This document shows positions 19,301 to 26,842 of a stretch of DNA of 64,000 bases, in pieces; the first letter of the stretch is position 1, and each line of letters opens with the position of its first letter. The notes under the pieces were generated by a model. That model saw only the letters and a list, made by a program, of their open reading frames with translations. It did no database searches and was not told the origin of the DNA. The stretch is from Nonomuraea muscovyensis (GTDB taxonomy: Bacteria > Actinomycetota > Actinomycetes > Streptosporangiales > Streptosporangiaceae). Where the stretch lies: the NCBI RefSeq assembly GCF_014207745.1, contig NZ_JACHJB010000002.1:1240001-1304000 (forward strand). The letters are read 5' to 3'. The translations under genes and the position numbers were made by a program.

Positions 19301-19846
19301 TCAGTCGGGCCGGTGCCGCCGGTAGTGGCGGGCGACGCGGACGCGGTTGCCGCAGCGGGCGGGCGAGCACCAGCGGCGGCGCGGGTGGGCGGGCAGGAAC
19401 AGCATCACGCAGTCGTCGGCCGCGCACCCGCGGACCCTGGTCACGGCCGGATCGGACAGCAGTTCGGCAGCGGCCTCGGCGAGCCGGGCGGCCAGGCGGC
19501 GTCCGACCGGCCCGGCGCGCCTGCGGGTGGCGGTGACGGCCGAGCCGTCCCAGGCCAGCTCGCTGACGGCGGGGGCCGCGCGCTGCGCCTCGTTGAGCGC
19601 TCGCAGGGCGGCCTCGGGGGGTCGCCTGCCGTGGCGGGCGTGCTCCAGGGCACGGGCCGTGTGCTCCCGTACGGCGTGCACGGCGGCCAGATCGGCGTCG
19701 GTGAACTCCCCGAACTCCTCGGGGAGCCGGTCCGACTGGAGCTCCAGCCAGGCGCGCAGGTCGCCGGGGGTGGCAAGCAGGTCGCCCGTGACCGGCCGGG
19801 TGTTGACCAGGTCCAGTGCCAGGGGCTCCCCGGTGAAGGGGGTCAT
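19301..19846 (-). CDS. CGNR zinc finger regulator (ABATE domain)
   Basis: 181-residue actinobacterial regulator. Seen: N-terminal ABATE-type domain beginning with the LALDLVNT motif, and C-terminal CGNR zinc finger with CAADDC ... WCSPARCGNRVRVARHYRR. The zinc is held by the four cysteines and the finger binds DNA. Divergent from the alpha/beta hydrolase at 19931, with repeated GCATTAG half-sites between the two starts, so it probably controls that gene. A second CGNR gene lies 1.7 kb downstream. Start ATG at 19846; a good ribosome site is not obvious. Confidence 0.85.
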   Translation of the reverse strand: MTPFTGEPLALDLVNTRPVTGDLLATPGDLRAWLELQSDRLPEEFGEFTDADLAAVHAVREHTARALEHARHGRRPPEAALRALNEAQRAAPAVSELAWDGSAVTATRRRAGPVGRRLAARLAEAAAELLSDPAVTRVRGCAADDCVMLFLPAHPRRRWCSPARCGNRVRVARHYRRHRPD

Positions 19847-19869
19847 GTTTCTAACGATACATCCCCAGG

Positions 19870-19928
19870 TTGACGCATTAGATGACGAGCGCTAGAACTA
19901 ATGCATCTTCACTATCGGAAGGCATTAG
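19870..19928 (+). promoter_or_regulatory. promoter with GCATTAG operator repeats
   Basis: TTGACG (19870-19875), 17 bases, TAGAAC (19893-19898) forms a near-consensus sigma-A type promoter for the hydrolase. GCATTAG at 19875-19881, its inverse CTAATGC at 19898-19904 and GCATTAG again at 19922-19928 flank both elements, a layout expected for repression by the divergent CGNR protein. Confidence 0.65.
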
Positions 19929-19930
19929 CC

Positions 19931-20806
19931 ATGACGTTTCCGCCTGTAGCCCGGATCGCGTACCGTCACCTCGACGTCGACGGCGTCCGCGTCTTCTACC
20001 GCGAGTCGCTGCCCGAGCGGCCCGACGCGCCCGTGCTGCTGCTCCTGCACGGTTTTCCCTCGGCCTCGCACCAGTTCCGCCGCCTGATCGACGCGCTCGG
20101 CGGCCGCTACCGGCTGATCGCGCCCGACTACCCGGGTTTCGGGCACACCGAGGCGCCGGCGGGGTTCACCTACTCCTTCGACCGGCTCGCCGACGTCACC
20201 GAGGGCTTCGTCGAGAGGCTCGGCCTCACCCGGTTCGTCATGTACGTCTTCGACTTCGGCGCGCCGGTCGGGTTCCGGCTCGCCACGCGGCACCCGGAGT
20301 GGATCGCCGGCCTGGTCGTGCAGAACGGCAACGCCTACGAGGAGGGGCTGTCGGCGGGCGCCCGCGAGTTCGTCGCCCTGCGCCCCGGCCAGGCGGGCGC
20401 CGAGGAGACGATCCGCGGCCTGCTCACCCTGGAGGGCACCCGCGGCCAGTACGAGACCGGCACCGCCGACCCCGAACTGGTCTCCCCGGACGGCTGGACG
20501 CTCGACCAGCACTTCCTCGACCTGCCCGGCCGCAAGGAGGCCCAGGTCGCCCTCGCCTTCGACTACCGCTCCAACGTCGAACGCTACGCCGAGTGGCAGG
20601 CGTGGCTGCGCGAGCACACCCCGCCCACGCTCATCGCCTGGGGCGCCCGCGACCCGTTCTTCCCCGAGCCGGGCGCCCGCGCCTACCTGCGCGACCTGCC
20701 CGGCGCGGAGCTCCACCTCTTCGACACCGGCCACTTCGCCCTGGAGGAGCACCTGCCGGAGATCGCCCCGCTGATCGCCCGTTTCCTCGACCGCACGGAC
20801 ACCTGA
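19931..20806 (+). CDS. alpha/beta hydrolase (epoxide hydrolase/haloalkane dehalogenase-like)
   Basis: 291-residue soluble alpha/beta hydrolase. Seen: oxyanion segment LLHGFPSASHQFR near residue 40, DYPGFGHTEAP, and the nucleophile elbow FDFGAPVGF with aspartate D108 in place of serine, which is the mark of epoxide hydrolases and haloalkane dehalogenases rather than esterases; the late catalytic histidine is in DTGHFALEEH. ATG at 19931 with GGAAGG upstream; a more distant in-frame ATG at 19901 lies just downstream of the -10 and is less likely. Regulated by the divergent CGNR protein. Substrate unknown. Confidence 0.83.
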   Translation: MTFPPVARIAYRHLDVDGVRVFYRESLPERPDAPVLLLLHGFPSASHQFRRLIDALGGRYRLIAPDYPGFGHTEAPAGFTYSFDRLADVTEGFVERLGLTRFVMYVFDFGAPVGFRLATRHPEWIAGLVVQNGNAYEEGLSAGAREFVALRPGQAGAEETIRGLLTLEGTRGQYETGTADPELVSPDGWTLDQHFLDLPGRKEAQVALAFDYRSNVERYAEWQAWLREHTPPTLIAWGARDPFFPEPGARAYLRDLPGAELHLFDTGHFALEEHLPEIAPLIARFLDRTDT

Positions 20807-20819
20807 CGATCAACCGAGC

Positions 20820-20950
20820 GATCGGCCACCCGAGCGGCCACGCGGTGCGGCTGACGATCGGCCACCCGAGCGGCCACGCGGTGCGGCTGAGGATCGGCCA
20901 CCCGAGCGGCCACGTGGGGCCGCTGACGATCGGCCACGCGAGACGTGGGG
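20820..20950. repeat. 36-base tandem repeat, about 3.6 copies
   Basis: Units start at 20820, 20856, 20892 and 20928 (last one partial). Each begins GATCGGCCACCCGAGCGGCC; the first two differ by one base, the third carries several changes. Each unit contains GGCC-N8-GGCC, so every copy can form a small hairpin. It lies between the convergent hydrolase and phosphatase genes and is not part of either, so it may act as a run of transcript-end hairpins or simply be a slippage product. Confidence 0.85.
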
Positions 20951-20982
20951 CGCCTGCGGGTCGGCCGTGCGGCAGCGTGCGG

Positions 20983-21510
20983 TCAGCCGCGGGGGAACGC
21001 GGCCACCCAGCGGCGCTGCCACGGCGTCTCGACCGCCCGGGGGTGGTGGTGGGCGCGTGTCCAGGCGACGGCGTCGGCCGCGTCGAGGCCGGACAGGACC
21101 GCCAGGCAGGCGAGCACGGTGCCGGTGCGCCCCACGCCGCCTCCACAGGCCACCTCGACCGCTTCGCCGGCCCTGGCCCGCTCGTACAGGGCTCCGATCT
21201 CCCGTACCGCCAGGTCGCGGTCGCGGGGCAGCAGGAAGTCGGGCCAGTCGACCCAGGCGTGCGGCCAGTGCAGGCCGCCCTCGTGGCGGCGCCGCAACCG
21301 GCCGGAGCCGAGGTAGAGCCCGAACCCGGGGACCGGACCACCGGGCAGCGGACGCCGCAACCCCCGACCACGCACCCGGGAACCGTCAGGCAGCCGGATG
21401 GCCCCTGCCAGCACCGGGCCTCGCGCCGGGCCGTCCGACCGGCCGCCCACCGGGTCACCCGTCGCGTGGTTCGTCGGGTCGCCCGTCGCGTCGTTCGTCG
21501 GGTCGCTCAT
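20983..21510 (-). CDS. protein tyrosine/dual-specificity phosphatase-like
   Basis: 175-residue protein with a cysteine phosphatase signature: VACGGGVGRTGT, a CX5R loop, near residue 125, followed by the helix LACLAVLSG typical of dual-specificity phosphatases, and WPDFLLPRD as a candidate WPD-loop equivalent. The first 25 residues are a short repeat (DATGDPTN, HATGDPVG). The ATG at 21510 overlaps the stop of the CGNR gene (ATGA), so the pair is translationally coupled and the phosphatase may act on a protein in the same response. Cytoplasmic. The usual HC before the loop is AC here. Confidence 0.75.
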   Translation of the reverse strand: MSDPTNDATGDPTNHATGDPVGGRSDGPARGPVLAGAIRLPDGSRVRGRGLRRPLPGGPVPGFGLYLGSGRLRRRHEGGLHWPHAWVDWPDFLLPRDRDLAVREIGALYERARAGEAVEVACGGGVGRTGTVLACLAVLSGLDAADAVAWTRAHHHPRAVETPWQRRWVAAFPRG

Positions 21511-22091
21511 CTGGCGGCGCTCCCCGCTCGGCGGCGGGCGCGGTGGTCGGCGACGTTGCGGCGGTTGCCGCACAGCTCCGGCGCGCAGTACGCGCGGCGT
21601 CCGCCCCTGCTGGTGTCGGCGAAGACACCACGGCAACCCGGTGCGGCGCAGGCGCGGAACCGGGCGTGGCCGAGGACCCTGACGACGCCGAACAGCGCGA
21701 TGCCGACGAGCGCGGCCAGTTCGTCGGCGAGCGACGCCCCCGGGGCGGTCGGGACGTGCCACTGCCACCGGCCGTCAGCGTCGCGGTGCAGCACCGGCGC
21801 GAGGCCCGCCCGGCCGGTCAGGACGGCCGCGCCCGCGACGGCGTGCTCCTCGGTCGCGGTCTCCAGGATCGCGCGCACCTCCCGGCGCAGCAGCCACACC
21901 TGGTGCACGTCCTCCTCCGTGAGTCCGCCCGCCAGGGCATCGGGCCGCAGACCGTGCTCGGCGAGGAAGCCGGCCAGCGCCTCCGGGCCGGTCAGGGCCT
22001 CGCCCCGGTCGGCCCGGACGGTCGGCGAGGTGTTGACCAGGTCGGTCGCCACCGCCGCCCCGGCCACATAGTCGGTGATGGGAATCCGCAC
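21507..22091 (-). CDS. CGNR zinc finger regulator (ABATE domain)
   Basis: 194-residue paralogue of the CGNR protein at 19301. Seen: DLVNTSPT near residue 17 in the ABATE domain and the finger CAAPGC ... YCAPELCGNRRNVADHRARRR. GTG start at 22091 with GGAGG upstream, and stop overlapping the phosphatase start. A TAAGGG-N8-CCCTTA palindrome lies just upstream and is the likely autoregulatory site. Confidence 0.85.
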   Translation of the reverse strand: MRIPITDYVAGAAVATDLVNTSPTVRADRGEALTGPEALAGFLAEHGLRPDALAGGLTEEDVHQVWLLRREVRAILETATEEHAVAGAAVLTGRAGLAPVLHRDADGRWQWHVPTAPGASLADELAALVGIALFGVVRVLGHARFRACAAPGCRGVFADTSRGGRRAYCAPELCGNRRNVADHRARRRAGSAAR

Positions 22092-22119
22092 GCCTCGACC
22101 TCCACTACTGTAACCGATA

Positions 22120-22139
22120 TAAGGGAACTATAGCCCTTA
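22120..22139. promoter_or_regulatory. TAAGGG-N8-CCCTTA palindrome
   Basis: TAAGGG (22120-22125) and CCCTTA (22134-22139) with CTATAG near the centre, 29 bases upstream of the CGNR start and touching the arginase-family stop codon. Probable operator and promoter of the CGNR-phosphatase pair. Confidence 0.55.
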
Positions 22140-22970
22140 CATACCGGCCCAGAGCGGGCTGAGGGCGTCGAGCAGCTCGCCGGGCGGCACATGCCGGCCG
22201 GTGGCGCGGTCGAACCCCTCGTACTCGGCGAACTCCGCCCCGACGAGCGGGGAGGCCGCCGCCACGGCCAGGCAGACGGCGTGCAGGTCGTCGAGCTTCA
22301 GCCCGCCCGGCACCCGATAGTCGGTGGGCACGATGCCCGGCTCCAGCACGTCGCAGTCGAGGTGCAGGTAGACGGGCCGGCCGTCGAGCCACTCGCCCAG
22401 CTCTCCGGCCAGGCCGGGGCCCGGCGGCAGGCACGCGATCCGGCCGCCCTCGACGGCGGCCGTCTCGGCCGGGTCGAGGTCGCGGGCGCCGACGAGGACC
22501 GCCCGCCCGTGGCCGATCCCGGCGCCGTGGCCGGAGTCCCACCAGCCGAGCGGCCCCGACAGGGCCATGCCGCCCAGGTAGCCGGTGCCGGTGGTGTCCG
22601 GGGTGTGGATGTCGCCGTGGGCGTCCATCCACACGACGACGGCGTCCGGGTGCCGCGCGGTCACCACGGGCAGGGTGGCGAGGGCCGCGGCGCACCGCGA
22701 CAGCGCCCCGTACGGCCGGTGACCGGCCGCGAACACGGACCGGTACCGATCGGCCAGCGCGGCGAGGTCCGGGCCGGCCGCGGCGAGCGCCTCCTCCCAG
22801 GCGCCCTCCGGGACGGCGGCGGGCACGCCGACGGCCTGCGCGGGCACGGCCAGGCGTTCGGCGAGCGCCCGTCCGAGCGTGCCGGCGGCCGTCATGGCCA
22901 GGTCGTTGTGGTCGCCGCACGGGGCCTGGTAGGTGACGACGGCGGGGGTCACGGCCGGGTTGTCGAGCAT
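22137..22970 (-). CDS. arginase/agmatinase-fold protein
   Basis: 277-residue ureohydrolase-fold protein. Seen: WMDAHGDIHTPDTTG (the DAHxD metal motif) near residue 118 and LHLDCDVLEP (DxD motif) near residue 200. The first metal motif, normally GGDH or GGDC, is replaced by LSRC, although the cysteine stands at the right spacing (23 residues before the DAHGD aspartate). The last residue of the third motif block is E instead of D. So it may bind metal differently or hydrolyse something other than arginine. ATG at 22970 with GACAGGA upstream. The family includes guanidine hydrolases and formiminoglutamase. Confidence 0.78.
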   Translation of the reverse strand: MLDNPAVTPAVVTYQAPCGDHNDLAMTAAGTLGRALAERLAVPAQAVGVPAAVPEGAWEEALAAAGPDLAALADRYRSVFAAGHRPYGALSRCAAALATLPVVTARHPDAVVVWMDAHGDIHTPDTTGTGYLGGMALSGPLGWWDSGHGAGIGHGRAVLVGARDLDPAETAAVEGGRIACLPPGPGLAGELGEWLDGRPVYLHLDCDVLEPGIVPTDYRVPGGLKLDDLHAVCLAVAAASPLVGAEFAEYEGFDRATGRHVPPGELLDALSPLWAGM

Positions 22971-23070
22971 CGTTTTCCTGTCTTTCTCCGTCTTCCGGCG
23001 AGTGGTGGGGCCACCCACCGTTCGCCCGCGGCCCGCCGGGGCACGTATCGGGCCGGGCCCGCTGGAGGCG

Positions 23071-23592
23071 TCAGGGGCGGGCCACCTCCGCGGGCGGGCA
23101 GGCGGTCTCGGGCGGGCGGCCGTCCTCGATCCGGGCCACGGGGTCACCCACCAGCCGCCGCAGCGCCTCGCGCAGCGCCCGGCCGGCCGACGCGTCGAGG
23201 TCGGCCAGCAGGCGGGCCTCGACCGCCTCGACGTCCGCGCGCGCGGCGTCCAGCACGAGGCGGCCTTCGGGGGTCGCCTCCACGATGCGGGCCCTGCGGT
23301 CGGCCGGGTCCGGCCGGCGGCGCACCAGTCCGGCCGCCTCCAGCTCGTCGATGATCAGGACCAGCTTGCTCTTGTCCACCGACACCGCCTGGGCGAGCGC
23401 GAGCTGGTTGCGCGCCGGGGCCTCGGCGACCGCCATCAGGACGGTGTAGCCCCACAGGCTCATGCCGTGGGCCTGGACGACGGCGGTCTCGGCGGTGGCC
23501 AGGGCCTGCTTGAGCCGGGCGAACACCCAGTGCAGGTCGTCGTGCAACCGCCCGGGCGAGGTCTGGTCGTCGGCGGGAGAACGCGTGGCCAT
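23071..23592 (-). CDS. MarR family transcriptional regulator
   Basis: 173-residue winged-helix repressor. Seen: dimer helix at the N-terminus, recognition region QLALAQAVSVDKSKLVLIIDELEAAGLV and the wing RRPDPADRRARIVEATPEG at about residues 60-110. Divergent from the azoreductase-SDR operon with a perfect 13-base palindrome between them, so it likely responds to a quinone, azo compound or other electrophile handled by the azoreductase. Confidence 0.9.
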   Translation of the reverse strand: MATRSPADDQTSPGRLHDDLHWVFARLKQALATAETAVVQAHGMSLWGYTVLMAVAEAPARNQLALAQAVSVDKSKLVLIIDELEAAGLVRRRPDPADRRARIVEATPEGRLVLDAARADVEAVEARLLADLDASAGRALREALRRLVGDPVARIEDGRPPETACPPAEVARP

Positions 23593-23625
23593 GCCGGCCA
23601 GGATAGCAGCACGTCTAGATAGTCT

Positions 23626-23638
23626 TGATTTGAAATCA
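23626..23638. promoter_or_regulatory. MarR operator TGATTTGAAATCA
   Basis: Perfect 13-base palindrome TGATTT-G-AAATCA in an AT-rich spacer, 34 bases from the MarR start and 50 from the azoreductase start. Confidence 0.65.
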
Positions 23639-23687
23639 TTTTGCTTTACTCTTATCTTGCTCTCGGATCATCTATGAAGGGATTCAC

Positions 23688-24359
23688 GTGGCCCACCTGT
23701 TGCACCTGGACGCCGGCGCCCGGGCCGGCTCGCTCTCGCACTCCCGCGAGCTCGGCCGGGCCTTCGCGGCCCACTGGCGGACCGCCCACCCCGCAGGGAC
23801 GTACACCTATCGGGACCTGGTCACCGACCCCGTCGCACCGATCGGCGAGGCACGCGCGCGGCTCGCCCTCGAGTCCTCGCGCCACGGGGTGCGGGACCTC
23901 GCGGCCATGGACCGGGTGGCCGCCGCGGCCGGGCTCGCCGAGGAGTGGGCGGCCACCCGGCCCCTGGTCGAGCAACTCCTCGCGGCCGACGTGCTGCTCA
24001 TCGGCGCGCCCATGTACAACTTCTCGGTCCCCGCCGCGCTCAAGGCCTGGATCGACCGGGTGACCCTGCCCTGGCTGCCGCTCGCCGCCAGGTCGGCCGT
24101 CGTCCTCACCGCCCGCGGCGGGGCGTACGGCCCGGGCACTCCCCGCGAGCCCTTCGACTTCCAGGAGCCCTACCTGCGCGCCTACTTCACGGCGCTCGGC
24201 CTCGAGGACGTGGAGTTCGTGCACACCGAGCTCACCCACGCCCCGGTCATGCCGTTCCTCGCGGACTTCCGCGACGCCCACGAGACATCCCGGGCCGCCG
24301 CACTGGACGCGGTGCGGACCCTCGCCGCCCGCGCCCCGGCCGGGGCGCGCGACGCCTGA
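23688..24359 (+). CDS. azoR: FMN-dependent NAD(P)H azoreductase (AzoR family)
   Basis: 223-residue flavodoxin-fold reductase that reduces quinones and azo bonds by two-electron steps with FMN. Seen: N-terminal phosphate loop region (GARAGSLSHSRELG), the family signature APMYNFSVPAALKAWIDR near residue 108 and the TARGGAYGPG loop near residue 145. GTG start at 23688 with AAGGGA upstream. First gene of a two-gene operon with the SDR and under the divergent MarR, a common arrangement for electrophile stress. Confidence 0.87.
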   Translation: MAHLLHLDAGARAGSLSHSRELGRAFAAHWRTAHPAGTYTYRDLVTDPVAPIGEARARLALESSRHGVRDLAAMDRVAAAAGLAEEWAATRPLVEQLLAADVLLIGAPMYNFSVPAALKAWIDRVTLPWLPLAARSAVVLTARGGAYGPGTPREPFDFQEPYLRAYFTALGLEDVEFVHTELTHAPVMPFLADFRDAHETSRAAALDAVRTLAARAPAGARDA

Positions 24360-24393
24360 CCCCACCCACCAGCCCGAACGAGAGGAACCAAGC

Positions 24394-25182
24394 ATGGACA
24401 CCGAACTCAGGGACCGCGTGGTCCTGGTCACCGGCGCCACCACGGGCATCGGAGCGGCGACCGCCCGCGCCTTCGGGCGCGAGGGCGCCCGGGTCGCCCT
24501 CACCTACCGCGGCAACCCCGACCTGGCCCGGAAGGTCGCGGACGACGTCGAGGCCGCCGGCGGGCAGGCCCTCGTGGTCCGGCTCGACCTGGAGGACCCG
24601 GCGACCGTCGAGGAGGCCGCCGCGACGGTCGCCCGCCACTGGGGCGGCGTGGACGTCCTGGTGGCCAACGCCGTCCGCTGGGGCGGCGACGGCCCGCCGG
24701 ACCCGGGCGTCCGCTTCGAGGACGTGCCGATCGAGGAGTGGCGGGCCATGATCGACGCCAACCTGGTCGGCGCCGCCGCCCAGGTCCGCGCGGTGCTGCC
24801 CGGCATGCGCGCGCGGCGCTGGGGCCGGATCGTGCTGATCTCCTCCAGCGTCGCGGAGGAGGGACTGCCCGGCCCCGGGCCGTACGGGACCGCCAAGTCC
24901 GGCCTGTACGGGCTGGCGCGCGCCCTCGCCTGGGAGGCCGGCCGGGACGGCATCCTGGTCAACGTGGTGGCCCCCGGCTTCACCCTGACCGACAGCCGCC
25001 CACCCGTCCCGGCGGCCGTGGTCGACGCCCTGGCCGGGGCCACGCCGACCCGGCGGTTGTCCGGCGCCGACGACGTGGCCAAGCTGGTCGTCTTCCTCGG
25101 CTCCGGGGCCAACGGCAACCTCACCGGGGAGGTGGTGCGCGACGGCTCCGCCGCGGCCCGCGCACCGCACCTCGGCGGCTGA
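24394..25182 (+). CDS. short-chain dehydrogenase/reductase
   Basis: 262-residue classical SDR. Seen: TGATTGIG cofactor loop at residues 14-21, the NAVRWGG segment in place of the usual NNAG, and the catalytic YGTAK (Y and K) near residue 167 preceded by ISSS. The basic residue after the second strand (TYRGN) favours NADP(H). ATG at 24394 with GAGAGGA upstream, 34 bases after the azoreductase. Substrate unknown. Confidence 0.88.
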   Translation: MDTELRDRVVLVTGATTGIGAATARAFGREGARVALTYRGNPDLARKVADDVEAAGGQALVVRLDLEDPATVEEAAATVARHWGGVDVLVANAVRWGGDGPPDPGVRFEDVPIEEWRAMIDANLVGAAAQVRAVLPGMRARRWGRIVLISSSVAEEGLPGPGPYGTAKSGLYGLARALAWEAGRDGILVNVVAPGFTLTDSRPPVPAAVVDALAGATPTRRLSGADDVAKLVVFLGSGANGNLTGEVVRDGSAAARAPHLGG

Positions 25183-25577
25183 GCCAGGGCAGCTGGGGGC
25201 GAGGCCGTCGCCGCCCCGCTCGTCGAGCCGCGGCACGGCAATTCGCCAACACGCCGTGCCAAGGCATTTTGGTCCACCCTTGCCGGTCGCCTTGCCCGGA
25301 CGACGTGCGGCCACCGAACCATGTGCACGGGCCGGCGATCGGCACGCCGCATTTCGAGCGTGGCGTCGGCCGGCCCGCCGGAACGAAACCTGAACGGGCA
25401 CCCCCGGAAAGTCCCCGCGTTTATCCGGAAAGCATGCCGCGCCTTAAACGACGGCCATCTTTTGCATATGAAACCCGATTCAGGGCCCGCACGCGTCGCG
25501 CCCGTCGGCCTTTTCCCCGCGCGCACGATCCGACTCTCACCTTGACACCGAGATTGGCGGAGAGGTTACCTGAAGAC
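25183..25577. promoter_or_regulatory. intergenic region with promoter of the formamidase cluster
   Basis: No gene supported. TTGACA at 25542-25547 is a consensus -35; the -10 is poor (GTTACC at 25565-25570 with 17 spacing). GGAGAGG at about 25559-25565 lies before a short ORF at 25578. The stretch 25183-25540 contains only shadows of low quality. Confidence 0.4.
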
Positions 25578-25658
25578 ATGGCTCAGCTCACAGCAGTTCA
25601 GGACGCTGCGGCGAGAAAGAACCTCGATCCTCGTGGGGATGCCCATGGCCACCTATGA
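25578..25658 (+). CDS. 26-residue sORF overlapping the fmdB start
   Basis: ATG at 25578, preceded by GGAGAGG about 13 bases upstream, opens a 26-codon frame ending in TGA at 25656-25658 inside the start of the zinc-ribbon gene. The peptide is hydrophilic (MAQLTAVQDAAARKNLD and on). It may be a leader coupled to the fmdB-like gene. Not recognised, and the ribosome-site spacing is longer than ideal. Confidence 0.3.
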   Translation: MAQLTAVQDAAARKNLDPRGDAHGHL

Positions 25659-25923
25659 GTACCGCTGTCCAGACTGCGGGCGATTCGAGGTGCGCTTGCC
25701 CATAGGGACCGCCCAGGCGGTTCACGACTGCCCGCTGTGCCGTTCTCCGGCTCGCCGCCTTTTCACCGCGCCGAGCCTCACCCGACTGTCCCCGGCGATG
25801 TCCGCCGCGCTCACCCGAGAGGAGCAGAGCCAGGAAGCACCTGAGGTGGTCACGAGCGTGCCTTCGGAGCGGCAGCGGCGACGACCGCCGCATCCGGCAC
25901 TGTCGCGCCTGCCTCGGCCTTGA
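25645..25923 (+). CDS. fmdB: FmdB-type zinc ribbon regulatory protein
   Basis: 92-residue protein beginning ATYEYRCPDCG, the conserved start of the FmdB family, with a second CPLC pair near residue 35, giving one four-cysteine zinc ribbon; the tail is basic and disordered. The family was named from the regulator of formamidase in Methylophilus, and here it stands directly before an amide channel and formamidase, which supports that role. ATG at 25645 matches the family start; in-frame ATG at 25639 and GTG at 25633 are alternatives, none with a strong ribosome site. Confidence 0.82.
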   Translation: MATYEYRCPDCGRFEVRLPIGTAQAVHDCPLCRSPARRLFTAPSLTRLSPAMSAALTREEQSQEAPEVVTSVPSERQRRRPPHPALSRLPRP

Positions 25924-26098
25924 TCAACTGAACGTCGCGTTCGCAAACGCCCGGACCGACCACGCACCACGCCTCCGCGAGGCATCCCGAGAGTTCTCGG
26001 ATGCGGCCACGGTGACCACTCCGCCCCAGGCGAGTGCCCGGTCTCGTGGCGTTACCGAACCACACCGCCCGTCCCGGGCATGAGGAGGTGCGTCGTTG

Positions 26099-26761
26099 AT
26101 GGGAGCCGTCGGACTGCTGTACGTGGGCGCGGTACTCTTCCTCAACGGTTTGATGCTCCTGGGAAAGGTCGAACCACGCGCGGCCGGGGTCTTCAATCTC
26201 TTCGTCGGAGCCATGCAGGTGATCACGCCCACCGTGCTGATCATTTCCAATCCCGACGACACGGCCGTGATCCTCGGCGCGTCGGGGATCTATCTCTTCG
26301 GGTTCACCTATCTCTATGTGGGGATCAATCTGCTGGGAGGCTTCGACACCACAGGGGTCGGTTACTTCTCGCTCTTCGTGGCCGTCATGGCCCTCGGATA
26401 CTCCTACGCCAACTTCCAGATCCTCGGCGATCCGGCCTTCGGAGTCATCTGGCTCTACTGGTCTTTCCTGTGGGGACTCTTCTTCGTACTGCTCGGATTG
26501 AAACGCGCGCAGATCACCAAGTACACGGGCTGGGTCACGGCGATCCAGGGATGGGTCACGGGCGCGATTCCGGCATTCATGATCCTCACCGGGTACTGGC
26601 GTAACACCAATCTCCTCGCGATGATCCTCGCCGCCTTCGGCCTGGTGGTGTTCCTGGCACTGTGGCCGCTCACGAAACGCGGCGAACCGGCCGGCAAGGC
26701 GCCGAGCAGCGAGGAGCCCACAAGGGCCGGGGAGCGCGCGCATCGCCCTCGATGGACTTGA
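26099..26761 (+). CDS. amiS: AmiS/UreI family amide/urea channel
   Basis: 220-residue inner membrane protein with six predicted helices, of the family that forms proton-gated urea channels (UreI) and short-chain amide transporters (AmiS). Seen: first helix MGAVGLLYVGAVLFLNGLMLLG, the conserved GFTYLYVGINLL segment and LYWSFLWGLFFVLLGL near residue 120. ATG at 26099 with a strong GAGGAGG ten bases upstream. Between the zinc ribbon gene and formamidase, so it probably lets formamide enter. The cytoplasmic tail after residue 195 is charged and variable. Confidence 0.87.
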   Translation: MGAVGLLYVGAVLFLNGLMLLGKVEPRAAGVFNLFVGAMQVITPTVLIISNPDDTAVILGASGIYLFGFTYLYVGINLLGGFDTTGVGYFSLFVAVMALGYSYANFQILGDPAFGVIWLYWSFLWGLFFVLLGLKRAQITKYTGWVTAIQGWVTGAIPAFMILTGYWRNTNLLAMILAAFGLVVFLALWPLTKRGEPAGKAPSSEEPTRAGERAHRPRWT

Positions 26762-26842
26762 CGGAGCCCACCGAATTCGAAAAGAGGTGAGGCAACACGC
26801 TTACCCCCGAAGGGAGTCATCCATAAAAGAAGGGCAGCTATC

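Noticed and set aside
20820..20950. CRISPR array
   Set aside because: The 36-base units follow each other without spacers, so this is a plain tandem repeat.
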